Source: Eubacteriaceae bacterium CHKCI004 (GTDB lineage: Bacteria > Bacillota > Clostridia > Lachnospirales > Lachnospiraceae). From it: a DNA stretch of 64,000 bases. Positions 9,921-20,421 of the stretch are shown here, piece after piece. Under the pieces are notes generated by a model that was not told the origin of the DNA, searched no databases, and saw nothing but the letters and a program-made list of their open reading frames with translations. The translations under genes and the position numbers were made by a program. The DNA lies in contig FCNR01000045.1 in the NCBI GenBank assembly GCA_900016875.1, forward strand, positions 1-64,000, read 5' to 3'. How positions within the stretch are numbered: the stretch's first letter is position 1; each line of letters opens with the position of its first letter.

Positions 9921-10313
9921 GTTGTTTCATCCTTCCAGAGCTTTATTTTAACATCAGGGATAGGTTTATGCAAATGAAAAAAAACAGTTGTTTTCTCTGA
10001 AAATTGTGCTATCATAATGGTATTATAAATAATTGTGTTGAATATATAGAAGACTCGTTTCTGTAAAGACAATTTTTATGCACATCAGTAATTTTTTCCT
10101 GGATAGTATTTACAACCTGATTCATATACTGACACGTTTATGCACTGCTCAGACAGCCGTGAGGTTATAATCCCGGTGCGTTTTGAAGGCTGCTGTGACT
10201 TTTGCTGTGCCTTTTTCCGTGTTTTCTCGCTCGCGGTTGTTTCTTGTACAGATGCTTTGAGAGGCCGGGAGACTGCGTGTCTGCGTATGGAGATTAGAAA
10301 ATGGAGGTTTCAC
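9921..10313 (+). promoter_or_regulatory. Divergent intergenic region with the rho promoter and a long pyrimidine-rich leader
   Basis: This 393-base gap separates the radical SAM gene from rho. A promoter candidate for rho is TTGTTT (9988-9993), 16 bases, then TATCAT (10010-10015) with an extended TG at 10007. The leader would be close to 300 bases. Bases 10208-10256 are notably pyrimidine-rich and G-poor in stretches (for example CTTTTTCCGTGTTTTCTC), which could serve as a Rho-loading site for autoregulation. The frame upstream of rho is open from 10140 but looks non-coding. Confidence 0.45.
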
Positions 10314-11858
10314 ATGAATTATAGAAATATGACATTACTGCAACTGCGCGCTGCGGCAAAGGAGAAAGGTCTCCGGGGAATCAGTGCGCTGAAAAAAGAA
10401 CAGCTGATCGAGCGTTTGATGGAGCTGGAATCCTCGTCCAATGGCGAGAAGCAGTCTGTGCAGTCTGCACATGCCCATGAAGGTGGAAGAACGGAGAGGA
10501 CAACCCGTGTGCGTGCGGAGCGGGAGCCGGGCGAAAACAACGGAAGAGAGCGGATGAACAGCCGTGAATCAGCCGGACGGCAGGAGTATGAGAGAAGAAA
10601 TGGCGATCAGTCGAATTATGAGCGAAGAATGGATGACCGCGCGGATTATGATCGCGCCGAGGCTGTCCAGGATGGCGGTCAGGAACACGGAAGAAATGAA
10701 AACGGCATGAAGAGTGAGCTGGAGAGTCTTGACAGCGGGGAGAAAGCCAACGGTATCCTGGAAGTCATGCCGGACGGCTATGGATTTATCCGCTGTGAGA
10801 ATTATCTGCCGGGAGAGAATGATGTGTACGTTTCTCCGTCTCAGATTCGCCGCTTCAATTTAAAGACCGGCGACATCCTGATCGGAAACACCCGGGTAAA
10901 AACCCAGAATGAAAAATACAGCGCGCTCCTCTATGTGGAGTCCGTCAACGGTTATAAACCATATGAAGCGCAGAAAAGAAAAAACTTTGAAGATCTGACG
11001 CCGATCTTCCCGAACGAGCGGATTCGTCTGGAGATGCCGGGCGCGCCGGTTTCCATGCGGATGGTGGATCTGCTCTCCCCGATAGGAAAAGGGCAGAGAG
11101 GTATGATAGTATCCCAGCCGAAAACTGGTAAGACGACTCTCTTAAAGCAGATTGCCAAGAGCATTACGACGGCTTATTCTGATATGAAGCTCATCGTCCT
11201 GCTTATCGACGAACGTCCGGAGGAGGTTACAGACATCAGGGAATACATTGAAGGCCCGAACGCAGAAGTTATTTATTCGACCTTTGACGAACTGCCGGAG
11301 CATCATAAGAGGGTATCGGAAATGGTTCTGGAGAGGGCAAAGCGTCTGGTAGAGCACGGCGAAGATGTGGTGATTCTCCTGGACAGCATCACAAGACTGG
11401 CAAGAGCCTACAATCTGGTGGTTCCGCCAAGCGGACGTACCCTTTCCGGCGGTCTTGACCCGGCGGCATTACATATGCCGAAAAAGTTCTTCGGAGCAGC
11501 CAGAAACATGCGGGAAGGCGGAAGCCTGACAATTCTTGCCACCGCCCTGGTAGATACCGGAAGCAAGATGGACGACGTGGTATTCGAGGAATTTAAGGGA
11601 ACCGGTAACATGGAGCTGGTTCTTGACAGAAAGCTTTCCGAGAAGAGGATCTTCCCGGCCATCAACATTCAGAAATCCGGAACCCGCCGGGACGACCTGC
11701 TCCTTTCCAAAGAAGAGCAGGAGATTGTATTTGCCCTGCACCGGGAAATGTCCGGAACCCGCGCGGAAGAAAATGTGGAGCAGATCCTCCAGTTCTTCAA
11801 AAAGACGAAAAACAACCAGGAATTTATTCATGTGATGCGCCAGTCACTGTTGAAATAG
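10314..11858 (+). CDS. rho: Transcription termination factor Rho with a charged N-terminal insertion
   Basis: Rho is the hexameric RNA helicase that ends transcription. From ATG 10314 the protein has 514 residues, about 95 more than E. coli Rho. Order: a Rho N-terminal helix bundle ([14 protein letters not shown]), then an R/E/N/G/D-rich low-complexity insertion (about residues 42-140), the cold-shock-like RNA-binding domain from [14 protein letters not shown] (about 144), and the ATPase core with Walker A QPKTGKTT (about 268-275) and Walker [11 protein letters not shown]. Such insertions are known in other high-charge bacterial Rho proteins and can add RNA binding. The start was chosen for GGAGG seven bases ahead; the in-frame extension to 10140 lacks a ribosome site. 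Confidence 0.95.
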   Translation: MNYRNMTLLQLRAAAKEKGLRGISALKKEQLIERLMELESSSNGEKQSVQSAHAHEGGRTERTTRVRAEREPGENNGRERMNSRESAGRQEYERRNGDQSNYERRMDDRADYDRAEAVQDGGQEHGRNENGMKSELESLDSGEKANGILEVMPDGYGFIRCENYLPGENDVYVSPSQIRRFNLKTGDILIGNTRVKTQNEKYSALLYVESVNGYKPYEAQKRKNFEDLTPIFPNERIRLEMPGAPVSMRMVDLLSPIGKGQRGMIVSQPKTGKTTLLKQIAKSITTAYSDMKLIVLLIDERPEEVTDIREYIEGPNAEVIYSTFDELPEHHKRVSEMVLERAKRLVEHGEDVVILLDSITRLARAYNLVVPPSGRTLSGGLDPAALHMPKKFFGAARNMREGGSLTILATALVDTGSKMDDVVFEEFKGTGNMELVLDRKLSEKRIFPAINIQKSGTRRDDLLLSKEEQEIVFALHREMSGTRAEENVEQILQFFKKTKNNQEFIHVMRQSLLK

Positions 11859-12036
11859 CGCCATTGCACGGAAACAGTAATTCTTGACGAGGAAAGATTT
11901 CTGTGAAATAATGAAATGGACACATTTTGTTCTTGATTATATAAGCGATTAATGCGATACATGGACGGATGGCACGCGAGTGCCATCCCCTTTAAAACGG
12001 ACGTGTCACAACACGAAAAGAAACAGGAGAAGAAAA

Positions 12037-12438
12037 ATGAATCGTTTTAAGAACTTTTTTCACGGAATATATGGAATCGACGGATTATCCTGCGGGCTTC
12101 TGTTTTTAAGCCTGCTGATCAATCTGCTCACAACACTGATTCCGGTGGAAGGCATCCAGATGTTGAATCCGGTGAGTCTCCTTCCTCTGCTGCTCTGCCT
12201 GCTTCGCTTCTTTTCCCATAACCATCGGAAAAGACAGCGGGAAAACGAACGTTTTATGAGAATCATGCGGCCGCTGTTTGAATACTTCGACCAGAAAAGC
12301 GAAGAGAGAGAGCAGGCACAGATTTTCCGCTTTTTCAAATGCCCTGCCTGTTCTCAGAAGATCCGGGTGCCCAGAGGAAAAGGCAAGATTGAGATCACCT
12401 GCCCGAAATGCGGTAATAAGTTTATAAAGAAAACGTGA
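12037..12438 (+). CDS. Small membrane protein with C-terminal zinc ribbon
   Basis: The 133-residue product has a hydrophobic N-terminal half with two likely membrane segments (about residues 15-35 and 42-58), a short basic and charged linker (HNHRKRQREN), and a C-terminal C4 zinc ribbon FKCPACSQKIRV...TCPKCGNKF. The ribbon would face the cytoplasm if the basic stretch follows the positive-inside rule. Such single-ribbon membrane proteins are common downstream genes in Lachnospiraceae but have no known role. An upstream in-frame ATG at 11980 exists; 12037 is preferred for its AGGAGA. It may be co-transcribed with rho, 178 bases upstream. Confidence 0.75.
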   Translation: MNRFKNFFHGIYGIDGLSCGLLFLSLLINLLTTLIPVEGIQMLNPVSLLPLLLCLLRFFSHNHRKRQRENERFMRIMRPLFEYFDQKSEEREQAQIFRFFKCPACSQKIRVPRGKGKIEITCPKCGNKFIKKT

Positions 12439-12450
12439 TATACTATGAAA

Positions 12451-12478
12451 AACTGTCGGTTTAAGCCGGCAGTTTTTT
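12451..12478 (+). terminator. Rho-independent terminator after the zinc-ribbon gene
   Basis: AACTGTCGG (12451-12459) pairs with CCGGCAGTT (12466-12474) in nine pairs, followed by TTTTTT. The A-run on the 5' side means it could also work for the convergent queH gene. Confidence 0.85.
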
Positions 12479-12561
12479 GTTTGGCAGAAAAATCTGTTGA
12501 GATTCATATGATATAGGGTCTTTATCATATATTTTCCCGGCTGAAACGACGACAATATAAT

Positions 12562-13212
12562 TTAATCGTTGTGCTTCATATTTTCCGCTGCCTTTTTAGA
12601 AAATACGCATCCGCAGTAATCCTGTCGGTAAAGGTGATATTCCTCGGACAGGGCAATGGAGCGGAGATAGCCGCCTTTCTTTTTGAAGTCGGAAGGCAGG
12701 TGACGCACGCCGTATTCTTCCGCCAGACGTTCTCCGATTTCGTTGATCCACTGGGCATTTTTGTGAGGGCTGATGGAGAGGGTTGTGGTGAAATAGTCAG
12801 CATGCAGCTCTGTAGCTTTTTTTGCCGCTTCCCGCATCCGGAGCTCATAGCAGTGATAACAGCGGATGCTCCGCTCCGGCAGGTCTTCCATGCCTTTTGC
12901 CATGTCAAAAAAGCAGGTCGGATCATAGTCGCCTTCCATGAAAACAACTTGTCCTTTCTCTTCATAGCCGGCCTCCCGGATGAAACGCTGCAGCTCGTGA
13001 ATCCGTTTTTGATATTCTGTCTCCGGCGTGATGTTGGGATTATAATAGAAGAGAGTGATGTGAAAATATCGGGTCAGATATTCCAGCACGTAGCTGCTGC
13101 AGGGAGCGCAGCAGGCGTGGAGAAATAAATGCGGTTTCTGCTCTTCGAACAGATTTTCGCCGATCTGCCCGGTGATTTTATCCAGTTCTTTCTGATAATT
13201 TATTTTATTCAT
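12562..13212 (-). CDS. queH: Epoxyqueuosine reductase QueH
   Basis: QueH performs the last step of queuosine tRNA modification, reducing epoxyqueuosine to queuosine with iron-sulfur and metal cofactors; it replaces QueG in many anaerobes. The 216-residue protein has the family's cysteine patterns: LHACCAPCSS near residues 28-37, CYHCYELRM in the middle and DYCGCVFSK near the C-terminus. An in-frame ATG 33 bases further upstream (13245) has no ribosome site, whereas AAAGGACG precedes 13212. The gene is alone; no other queuosine genes are in the window, which suggests salvage or biosynthesis genes elsewhere. Confidence 0.9.
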   Translation of the reverse strand: MNKINYQKELDKITGQIGENLFEEQKPHLFLHACCAPCSSYVLEYLTRYFHITLFYYNPNITPETEYQKRIHELQRFIREAGYEEKGQVVFMEGDYDPTCFFDMAKGMEDLPERSIRCYHCYELRMREAAKKATELHADYFTTTLSISPHKNAQWINEIGERLAEEYGVRHLPSDFKKKGGYLRSIALSEEYHLYRQDYCGCVFSKKAAENMKHND

Positions 13213-13410
13213 AGACGGTTCGTCCTTTCTGGTTGATTGCTTCATTTCTTAGATTTCTTGTATTTTCAAATAATGATAATAGCAGAATTCATGACGTTTT
13301 TCCAGCAGGAAAAAGCAATGCAAAACATAATAAAAAATAATTGCAAAATAAAATTTATTGTGATAATATATAAAAAATATAAACGGTAGTCAAAAGGAAG
13401 AGGTGAACGG

Positions 13411-14055
13411 TTGGGGGTTAAAGATATTGAAAAAGCGATTGCTTCGCACAAACAATCCGGTGATTATAAGAACAGCAGCAGTGATGAATATTTATCCGGA
13501 TTTATGAAAAGTGATCGTTTAATGCCGGTGGTAACGTTGGCGATTTATTTTGGCGCAGAAGATTGGGATGCGCCCATGTCTATTCATACGATGTTCGGGA
13601 AACAGGACACAAAAGTGCTGCAATTTGTTCCTGATTATAAGATTAATCTTATTGCACCGGCTCAGATTAAAGATACGGATTTTGAAAAATTTACTACTTC
13701 ATTAAAAGAGGTATTGTTATTTATCAAATATTCCGCAGATGCAGACAAGCTGGCAAAGGTTGTAGCAGAGGATCGGGAATTTCACCATTTGGGAAGAGAG
13801 GAAATAAATGTTTTGAACGTGTGCGTGAATGCCAATCTTCCCGTGAGTCAGGATGAGGAGGGTATAGATGTGTGTAAAGCTATTGAGGTTATCGCTGAGA
13901 GAGCGGCAGTAAAAGCAGCGGAAAAAGAAAGAATTGATACTTTGGCTGATATGATAGAAAGATTGATGGACAAGATGGAATGGACGGCGGAACAGGCCAT
14001 GGATATACTCAGTATTTCTGAAGTGGACAGAGAGCTCTTGTTAAAGAAAATATGA
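13411..14055 (+). pseudogene. Truncated Rpn/PD-(D/E)XK nuclease-transposase family protein
   Basis: The 214-residue frame begins with TTG 13411 behind AGAGGTGAACGG. Residues about 25-60 (EYLSGFMKSDRLMPVVTLAIYFG then DWDAPMSIHTMF) match the middle of the Rpn family of recombination-promoting nucleases or putative transposases, and the C-terminal part (AERAAVKAAEKERIDTLADMIERLM) matches their coiled tail. Full-length relatives have about 80-100 residues before this point, containing the PD-(D/E)XK catalytic core, and none of that is encoded upstream, where the DNA is AT-rich. The protein is therefore probably catalytically dead or a decayed remnant, although the ribosome site leaves room for a functional short form. 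Confidence 0.65.
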
Positions 14056-14242
14056 CAATAAATGTATAAGCATTTGATTGATTATGATATGCGAAGCAGA
14101 CAACAAAACAGTGTCCCTCCACCCTTCTCCTGCATATACTAATAAAAAAATCTGTGACGTTTCAGCCATGCCTTTTGGGCGCGCGGTTTGTATGTTGTCT
14201 GTAGATGTGTGATTGAACCGTCGCAGGAATATGGGTGTATCT

Positions 14243-15475
14243 ATGGCAGAATATGGACAATTGAAGATCAGTCTGGTGGAGTCCGGCAGTGAGCGACCGG
14301 TGCCGGGGGCGTCGGTGGAGATTTCTTCCACAGGGGAGCCGGATCAGATTTTGGAGCGGCTTATGACGGATTCTTCCGGACAGACGGAGACGGTGGAACT
14401 GGAGGCGCCGCCTGTGGAGTATTCTCTGGAACCATCGGAAGAACAGCCGTATTCGGAGTATAATCTGCGGATTAATGCGCCGGGTTATGAACCGCTGACG
14501 GTTTCCGGCGCACAGATTTTCTCCGGTCAGCTTGCTCTGCAGAATCAGGGAATGCTGCGCCTGGCTCAGGCTCAGGGGGAATACCGGATTCTTGCCATTG
14601 GACCTCATACATTGTATGGGGAGTATCCGCCGAAGATTGCAGAGAATGAGATCAAAGATATCCAGGCCACCGGAGAGGTGGTGCTGAGCCGGGTGGTTGT
14701 GCCGGAATTTGTGGTAGTTCATGACGGGGCTCCGAGTGATGCTACGGCGACCAACCACTATGTACAATACAGAGACTACATTAAAAATGTGGCGTCCTGC
14801 GAGATTTATTCCACCTGGCCGGAGGCGACGCTCCGGGCTAATATTCTGGCAATCATGTCTTTTACCTTAAACCGGGTATACACGGAATGGTACAGAAACC
14901 GGGGGTATGATTTTACCATCACATCCTCCACTGCCTATGATCAGAAATGGATAGACGGAAAGACTATTTATGAGAGTATCAATCTGGTAGTGGACGACAT
15001 TTTTAACGCTTATCTCTCACGGCCGGACGTGAGCCAGCCGATTCTGGCGCAGTATTGTGACGGACGCCGGGTGACCTGCCCGAATCAGCTCAGCCAGTGG
15101 GGCTCCAAGAGTCTCGGAGATGACGGATTGTCGGCGGAGGAGATTCTTCAATATTATTATGGAAGTGATATTTATATCAACACTGCAGACATGATATCGG
15201 GGGTTCCGGCCTCCTGGCCGGGATACACGCTGACGGTGGGCTCATCCGGGGAGAAAGTCCGTCAGATGCAGATGCAGCTCAACCGGATTGCTGAGGATTA
15301 CCCCGCCATGCCGACTATCCGGGCGGACGGTATCTTTGGTTCAGCCACGAAGAACGCTGTGGAGACATTCCAGCGGATCTTCAATCTGCCGGTGACCGGG
15401 CAGGTGGATTTTGCCACCTGGTATAAGATCAGCCAGATTTATGTGGGCGTCAGCCGGATCGCAGAGTTAAACTGA
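14243..15475 (+). CDS. sleC: SleC-like spore cortex-lytic enzyme
   Basis: The 410-residue protein closely follows the layout of clostridial SleC, the cortex-specific lytic transglycosylase that breaks spore peptidoglycan at germination. An N-terminal beta-sandwich-like domain (about 3-95, PVPGASVEIS, APGYEPL) is followed by the SpoIID-type catalytic region (HTLYGEYPPKI, VVHDGAPSD, IKNVASCEIYSTWPEA, LNRVYTEWYR, SSTAYDQ, QYCDGRR) and a C-terminal peptidoglycan-binding domain (about 325-400, GSSGEKVRQMQMQLN, DGIFGSATK). In C. perfringens and C. difficile SleC is made as a zymogen and trimmed by Csp proteases. No secretion signal is evident, as for SleC made in the mother cell. In-frame TTG 14213 and ATG 14231 exist; 14243 gives the family-like start. 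Confidence 0.85.
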   Translation: MAEYGQLKISLVESGSERPVPGASVEISSTGEPDQILERLMTDSSGQTETVELEAPPVEYSLEPSEEQPYSEYNLRINAPGYEPLTVSGAQIFSGQLALQNQGMLRLAQAQGEYRILAIGPHTLYGEYPPKIAENEIKDIQATGEVVLSRVVVPEFVVVHDGAPSDATATNHYVQYRDYIKNVASCEIYSTWPEATLRANILAIMSFTLNRVYTEWYRNRGYDFTITSSTAYDQKWIDGKTIYESINLVVDDIFNAYLSRPDVSQPILAQYCDGRRVTCPNQLSQWGSKSLGDDGLSAEEILQYYYGSDIYINTADMISGVPASWPGYTLTVGSSGEKVRQMQMQLNRIAEDYPAMPTIRADGIFGSATKNAVETFQRIFNLPVTGQVDFATWYKISQIYVGVSRIAELN

Positions 15476-15714
15476 CAGTATTTTTGCAGGATTAAAAAAA
15501 ATAATTGCAGAAAATGGTGCGCTGGCTTTTATGGAGAAAGCAGCGCATCATCCTGTTTTGTGGAAACATACTGTCTGTTTGCCTCGTAATAGGCGAAAAA
15601 CAGACGTTTTCTGACGGAAAGTGTTGGAACGTAATTTAATATACATCAAAGTGCTTTTCAGACTGTAAAAAAGAAAACGATAGTTAAAAAAATAAAAAAT
15701 TCATATTTCTGCCC
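15476..15714 (+). terminator. Region after sleC with two terminator-like hairpins
   Basis: TGCGCTG (15518-15524) pairs with CAGCGCA (15541-15547), with CTTT/AAAG continuing inside. A second hairpin has GTCTGTTT and AAACAGAC arms around GCCT/AGGC (about 15570-15596), followed by GTTTTC. The rest up to 15714 is AT-rich with no coding signal seen. Confidence 0.5.
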
Positions 15715-15743
15715 TTGTATTTAAGGATGATATATGTTAGAAT
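15715..15743 (+). promoter_or_regulatory. Promoter for the carAB leader
   Basis: TTGTAT (15715-15720) and TAGAAT (15738-15743) are spaced by 17 bases. Transcription would begin near 15750, giving a leader of about 340 bases before carA. Confidence 0.55.
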
Positions 15744-15749
15744 TTTAGC

Positions 15750-16087
15750 AATTTAAGCAATGATACGGTGGCGTAGTGCGAATGCCGGTTCACACCGGAC
15801 TTTTTCAGGACAATGTGAACTGAGAGACACGGTGTGCAGATGCAAAATGACGCAGTTTAGAAAAGATACGCTCCCGGCGCTGGCGGGCCGATGCCTGATT
15901 CGATGTTTTGAAGCCGGGGGTTCCCGTCTTTTTTTTTGCGCACAGCACAAAAAAGCCGGTCATTGTGCGAATTACTCTCATTTTGTAAATAACCGGTGTA
16001 TTGATTTGCTGTTTCCGGCGTATGAATAGCTGGAGAGAAAGCGTCAGCGCACCAACAATGTTCTAATATAGAAAGGAACGAGACATC
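15750..16087 (+). promoter_or_regulatory. carAB leader with candidate transcription attenuator
   Basis: The leader holds two terminator-like hairpins. The first is CCGGT/ACCGG (15785-15798) followed by ACTTTTT. The second has AAGcCGGG and CCCGtCTT arms (15911-15929) running into nine T. Alternative partners exist: GTTCAC (15788-15793) with GTGAAC (15815-15820), CACACCG (15791-15797) with CGGTGTG (15830-15836), and CTCCCGGC (15871-15878) with GCCGGGGG (15913-15920). Mutually exclusive folds of this kind suggest attenuation of carAB, for example by pyrimidine or arginine supply. No PyrR anti-antiterminator consensus or T-box was recognised. An 89-codon open frame through the region is not credible as a gene. 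Confidence 0.5.
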
Positions 16088-17167
16088 ATGAAAGCATTTC
16101 TTATCTTGGAAGATGGAACGGTGTTAACAGGAGAAAGCTTTGGCGCCGAAAAGGAAGTCATCAGTGAAATCGTTTTTAACACATCCATGACAGGGTATCT
16201 TGAGATCCTGACGGACCCGTCTTACGCAGGACAGTCCGTGGTGATGACCTATCCCCTGATTGGTAATTACGGTATCTGTACGGAGGACATGGAGTCCGTG
16301 CATCCCTGGACCAGCGGCCTCATTGTGAGAGAGTATTCTACACTGGCCAGCAATTTCCGTAATGAGATGACACTCGATACATTTTTAAAGAAATACGATA
16401 TTCCCGGAATCGCCGGAGTGGACACCAGATATCTCACAAAGATTTCCAGAGAGCACGGTGTCATGAACGGGCTTATAACTACCAGAGAAGATTTTGACCT
16501 TGAAAAGGAGCTGGAGCGAATCAGAGCCTACAAAGTACAAGGCGTTGTCCGGGAAGTCTCATGTAAGGAGAAGAGAGTGCTGCCGGGAGACGGATTCAAG
16601 GTTGCGCTGATGGATTACGGTGCAAAATACAATATCGAGAAGTCCTTAAACCGGCTGGGATGTCAGGTTACCGTATATCCGGCTTACACAAAGGCAGAAG
16701 AAGTTCTGGCGGACGAGCCGGACGGCATCATGCTGTCCAACGGGCCGGGAGATCCAAAAGAATGTGTGGAGATCATAGAAGAACTTAAAAAACTTTTTGC
16801 CACAGATGTTCCGATTTTCGGTATTTGTCTCGGTCATCAGCTCATGGCTCTTGCCAACGGGGCAGATACGAAGAAAATGCGCTACGGACACCGGGGAGCA
16901 AACCATCCGGTGAAGGATTTAAAGACCGGAAAGGTGTACATTTCCTCACAGAACCACGGATATGTGGTCATGGAAGACACCCTGAACCGGGATGTGGCAG
17001 AGGTGAGCTTTATTAATGTCAATGACGGCACTCTGGAAGGCGTGCACTATCTGGGCAAAAATGTCATGACAGTGCAGTTCCATCCGGAAGCCTGCCCGGG
17101 ACCGAACGATTCCGAGTTCCTGTTTAAAGAGTTTATGAATATGATGGAGGTAGCGAAAGATGCCTAG
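16088..17167 (+). CDS. carA: Carbamoyl phosphate synthase, small (glutaminase) subunit
   Basis: CarA hydrolyses glutamine and channels ammonia to CarB for carbamoyl phosphate, the precursor of pyrimidines and arginine. The 359 residues comprise the N-terminal CPSase small domain (GESFGAEKEVISEIVFNT) and a class I glutamine amidotransferase domain with nucleophile Cys247 in FGICLGHQ and the His332/Glu334 pair in QFHPEA. The ribosome site is AAAGGAACGAG. The stop overlaps the carB start by eight bases, typical of translational coupling in equimolar subunits. Confidence 0.97.
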   Translation: MKAFLILEDGTVLTGESFGAEKEVISEIVFNTSMTGYLEILTDPSYAGQSVVMTYPLIGNYGICTEDMESVHPWTSGLIVREYSTLASNFRNEMTLDTFLKKYDIPGIAGVDTRYLTKISREHGVMNGLITTREDFDLEKELERIRAYKVQGVVREVSCKEKRVLPGDGFKVALMDYGAKYNIEKSLNRLGCQVTVYPAYTKAEEVLADEPDGIMLSNGPGDPKECVEIIEELKKLFATDVPIFGICLGHQLMALANGADTKKMRYGHRGANHPVKDLKTGKVYISSQNHGYVVMEDTLNRDVAEVSFINVNDGTLEGVHYLGKNVMTVQFHPEACPGPNDSEFLFKEFMNMMEVAKDA

Positions 17168-20100
17168 AAATGCCAGTATAAAAAAAGTACTTGTCATCGG
17201 TTCCGGTCCGATCGTCATCGGACAGGCCGCAGAGTTTGACTATGCGGGAACCCAGGCATGCCGTTCCTTAAAGGAAGAAGGCATCCATGTGGTTCTGGTC
17301 AACTCCAACCCGGCGACCATCATGACAGATAAAGATATTGCCGACGAAGTATACATTGAACCGCTGACGCCGGAAGTGATCAAGAAGCTTATCCTGAAGG
17401 TATCTCCGGACAGTCTTCTGCCGACCCTCGGCGGACAGGCAGCCTTGAATATCGCCATGGAACTTGATGAGAGTGGTTTCCTGCGGGAGCATAAGGTGAA
17501 GCTTATCGGAACAACAGGAAAGACTATCCGGAAGGCGGAAGACAGAGAGGCATTCAAGGAGACCATGGAGAAGATCGGCGAGCCGATCGCGCCGAGTCAG
17601 ATCGTCACCAACGTGGAAGATGGTCTTGCTTACGCAAAGGAGATCGGTTATCCGGTTGTACTGCGTCCGGCATACACTCTGGGCGGCAGCGGCGGCGGTA
17701 TCGCCAATAATGAAGAAGAGTTCGTGGAGATCATTCAGAACGGTCTTCGTTTAAGCCGTGTGGGACAGGTGCTCGTGGAGCGCTGCATCGCCGGATGGAA
17801 AGAGATTGAGTACGAGGTAATGCGGGACGGAAACGGCACCTGTATCACCATTTGTAATATGGAAAACATTGACCCGGTGGGCGTGCATACTGGCGACAGT
17901 ATCGTAGTGGCGCCGTCTCAGACCCTCGGGGATAAAGAGTACCAGATGCTCCGTAACTCCGCCCTGAATATCATTTCCGAGCTGGGAGTGGAAGGCGGAT
18001 GTAACGTACAGTTCGCTCTGCATCCGGAGAGCTTTGAGTACTGTGTTATCGAGGTTAATCCTCGTGTCAGCCGTTCTTCCGCGCTGGCGTCTAAGGCTAC
18101 CGGTTATCCGATCGCCAAGGTTACCGCCAAGATTGCTCTGGGATACAACCTGGATGAGATCAAGAACGCAGTCACAGGAAAGACCTATGCCAGCTTTGAG
18201 CCGGCCCTTGACTACTGCGTTGTGAAGGTGCCGCGTCTTCCGTTCGATAAATTTATCTCCGCATCCCGTCATCTGACTACCCAGATGAAGGCAACGGGCG
18301 AGGTTATGAGTATCTGCACTAATTTCGAGGGCGCGCTCATGAAGGCGCTCCGTTCTTTGGAGCAGCATGTGGACAGCCTGATGCACGGCGACTTTGATAA
18401 ATTAAGCGATAAGGAGCTGACAGAGCACCTGCACATCGTGGATGACCTGCGCATTTACTGCATTGCGGAGGCACTGAGAAGAAAGATGGACCCGGCGATG
18501 ATTCATGACATTACCATGATCGACCGCTGGTTCATTGATAAATTTAATAATATTGTTGAGATGGAAGCTGCTCTGAAAAACTGTGGAGGAGACCCGGACG
18601 AAGCTCTTCTTAGAGAAGCGAAGAGGATGGAATTCCCGGATACCGTCATCGGACAGCTCATCGGCAAGGATGAGGCGTACGTGAAGGATCTGCGCCGTCA
18701 GATGGATATCCGTCCTGCCTATAAGGTGGTGGATACCTGTGCGGCAGAGTTCGATGCAGAGACGCCGTACTACTATTCCTGTTTCGGCAGCTTCAATGAA
18801 GTGGAGGAGACCAGCGACAAGAAGAAGATCATGGTTCTCGGCTCCGGCCCGATCCGTATCGGACAGGGTATCGAGTTCGACTACTGTTCCGTACACAGTG
18901 TGTGGGCGTTTAAAGAGATGGGCTACGAGACCATCATCGTCAACAACAATCCGGAGACCGTCAGCACCGACTTTGACATCGCGGATAAGCTGTACTTTGA
19001 GCCGTTGACCGAGGAAGATGTAGAGCATATCGTAGAACTGGAGAAGCCAGACGGCGCCGTAGTACAGTTCGGCGGACAGACAGCCATCAAGCTGACAGAG
19101 AAATTAAACAAAATCGGCGTGCCGATCTTAGGTACCAGCGCAGAAAATGTAGATGCTGCCGAGGACAGAGAGCTTTTCGATCAGATTCTTGAAGAATGCT
19201 GTATCCCGAGACCAAAGGGAGACACGGTATTTACCAAGGAAGAAGCCCTTCGGGTGGCAAATGAGCTGGGATACCCGGTTCTGATTCGTCCGTCCTACGT
19301 GCTGGGCGGTCAGGGTATGCAGATTGCCGTTGCCGACAAGGATATCGTGGAATTTATGGACATCATCCAGCGTTACGCGCAGGAACATCCGATTCTCATT
19401 GACAAATATCTCATGGGCAAGGAAGTGGAAGTTGACGCGGTCTGTGACGGCGAGGATATCCTGATTCCTGGTATCATGCAGCATGTGGAGAGAGCCGGTA
19501 TCCATTCCGGAGACAGTATTTCCGTGTATCCGGCAAGAGACCTTTCACCTAAGATCAAAAAAGTTATCGCCCATTATACGAGACTGCTGGCAAGAGCGCT
19601 CCATGTGGTCGGACTTATCAACATTCAGTTCATTGTATATCAGGATGAAGTGTATGTGATTGAAGTAAATCCTCGTTCTTCAAGAACGGTACCGTATATC
19701 AGTAAGGTGACAGGAATCCCGATCGTGGATCTGGCTACCAAAGTCATGACCGGACAGAAATTGAAAGATATGGGATACGAGCCGGGACTGGCTCCGGAAT
19801 CCCCATACTGGGCCATCAAGATGCCGGTATTCTCCTTTGAGAAGATCCGTGGCGCAGACGTAAGTCTCGGACCGGAGATGAAGTCTACCGGAGAATGTCT
19901 GGGCATTTCCAGAAACTATGAGGAGGCTCTTTATAAAGCTTTCCTGGGCGCAGGTATCAACCTGCCTAAGCATAAAAAGATGATCATGACCGTGAAAGAC
20001 TCCGACAAGCTGGAGGCCGTGGAAGTGGGACGCAGATTTGCCGCCTTAGGTTATGAAATCTACGCCACAAGAAGCACCTGCAAATGCTTAAAGGACAATG

Positions 20101-20393
20101 GAGTACCTGCAAAACGTGTCAATAAGATAGAAGAAAACCGTCCGAATCTGCTGGATCTGATTCTCGGACATCAGATTGATCTGATTCTTGATACGCCGTC
20201 TCAGGGTATCGAGAGAAGCAAGGATGGTTTCATCATCCGTCGTCATGCGGTGGAGACCGGAGTCACCTGTCTGACTTCCATCGACACTGCCAACGCGCTG
20301 CTCACCAGTCTGGAATCTGACTGCAGAGATGATTTGTCTCTGGTGGATGTGGCACGTATCGACAAGGAGATAGAGGAAGAGCATAGAAAATAA
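17160..20393 (+). CDS. carB: Carbamoyl phosphate synthase, large subunit
   Basis: CarB makes carbamoyl phosphate from bicarbonate, ammonia and two ATP. The 1,077 residues show the internal duplication of the family: each half has a pre-ATP-grasp signature ([23 protein letters not shown] at the start and [23 protein letters not shown] near residue 555), an ATP-grasp fold ([13 protein letters not shown] and [13 protein letters not shown]) and metal-binding VEVNPR(V/S)SR. The C-terminal MGS-like allosteric domain (about 935-1077, [17 protein letters not shown]) would bind effectors such as UMP or ornithine. It is followed 28 bases later by glnA, so supply of the amide donor may be coupled. Confidence 0.97.
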   Translation: MPRNASIKKVLVIGSGPIVIGQAAEFDYAGTQACRSLKEEGIHVVLVNSNPATIMTDKDIADEVYIEPLTPEVIKKLILKVSPDSLLPTLGGQAALNIAMELDESGFLREHKVKLIGTTGKTIRKAEDREAFKETMEKIGEPIAPSQIVTNVEDGLAYAKEIGYPVVLRPAYTLGGSGGGIANNEEEFVEIIQNGLRLSRVGQVLVERCIAGWKEIEYEVMRDGNGTCITICNMENIDPVGVHTGDSIVVAPSQTLGDKEYQMLRNSALNIISELGVEGGCNVQFALHPESFEYCVIEVNPRVSRSSALASKATGYPIAKVTAKIALGYNLDEIKNAVTGKTYASFEPALDYCVVKVPRLPFDKFISASRHLTTQMKATGEVMSICTNFEGALMKALRSLEQHVDSLMHGDFDKLSDKELTEHLHIVDDLRIYCIAEALRRKMDPAMIHDITMIDRWFIDKFNNIVEMEAALKNCGGDPDEALLREAKRMEFPDTVIGQLIGKDEAYVKDLRRQMDIRPAYKVVDTCAAEFDAETPYYYSCFGSFNEVEETSDKKKIMVLGSGPIRIGQGIEFDYCSVHSVWAFKEMGYETIIVNNNPETVSTDFDIADKLYFEPLTEEDVEHIVELEKPDGAVVQFGGQTAIKLTEKLNKIGVPILGTSAENVDAAEDRELFDQILEECCIPRPKGDTVFTKEEALRVANELGYPVLIRPSYVLGGQGMQIAVADKDIVEFMDIIQRYAQEHPILIDKYLMGKEVEVDAVCDGEDILIPGIMQHVERAGIHSGDSISVYPARDLSPKIKKVIAHYTRLLARALHVVGLINIQFIVYQDEVYVIEVNPRSSRTVPYISKVTGIPIVDLATKVMTGQKLKDMGYEPGLAPESPYWAIKMPVFSFEKIRGADVSLGPEMKSTGECLGISRNYEEALYKAFLGAGINLPKHKKMIMTVKDSDKLEAVEVGRRFAALGYEIYATRSTCKCLKDNGVPAKRVNKIEENRPNLLDLILGHQIDLILDTPSQGIERSKDGFIIRRHAVETGVTCLTSIDTANALLTSLESDCRDDLSLVDVARIDKEIEEEHRK

Positions 20394-20421
20394 ATGTAAT
20401 CCGCAAATATGGAGGATGGAC

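Noticed and set aside
15760-16029. An 89-codon frame in the carAB leader
   Set aside because: It has no ribosome site, an erratic composition and crosses the candidate attenuator hairpins.
20394-20421. An ANTAR target hairpin pair before glnA
   Set aside because: The gap between carB and glnA is 28 bases, too short for the two-hexaloop motif.
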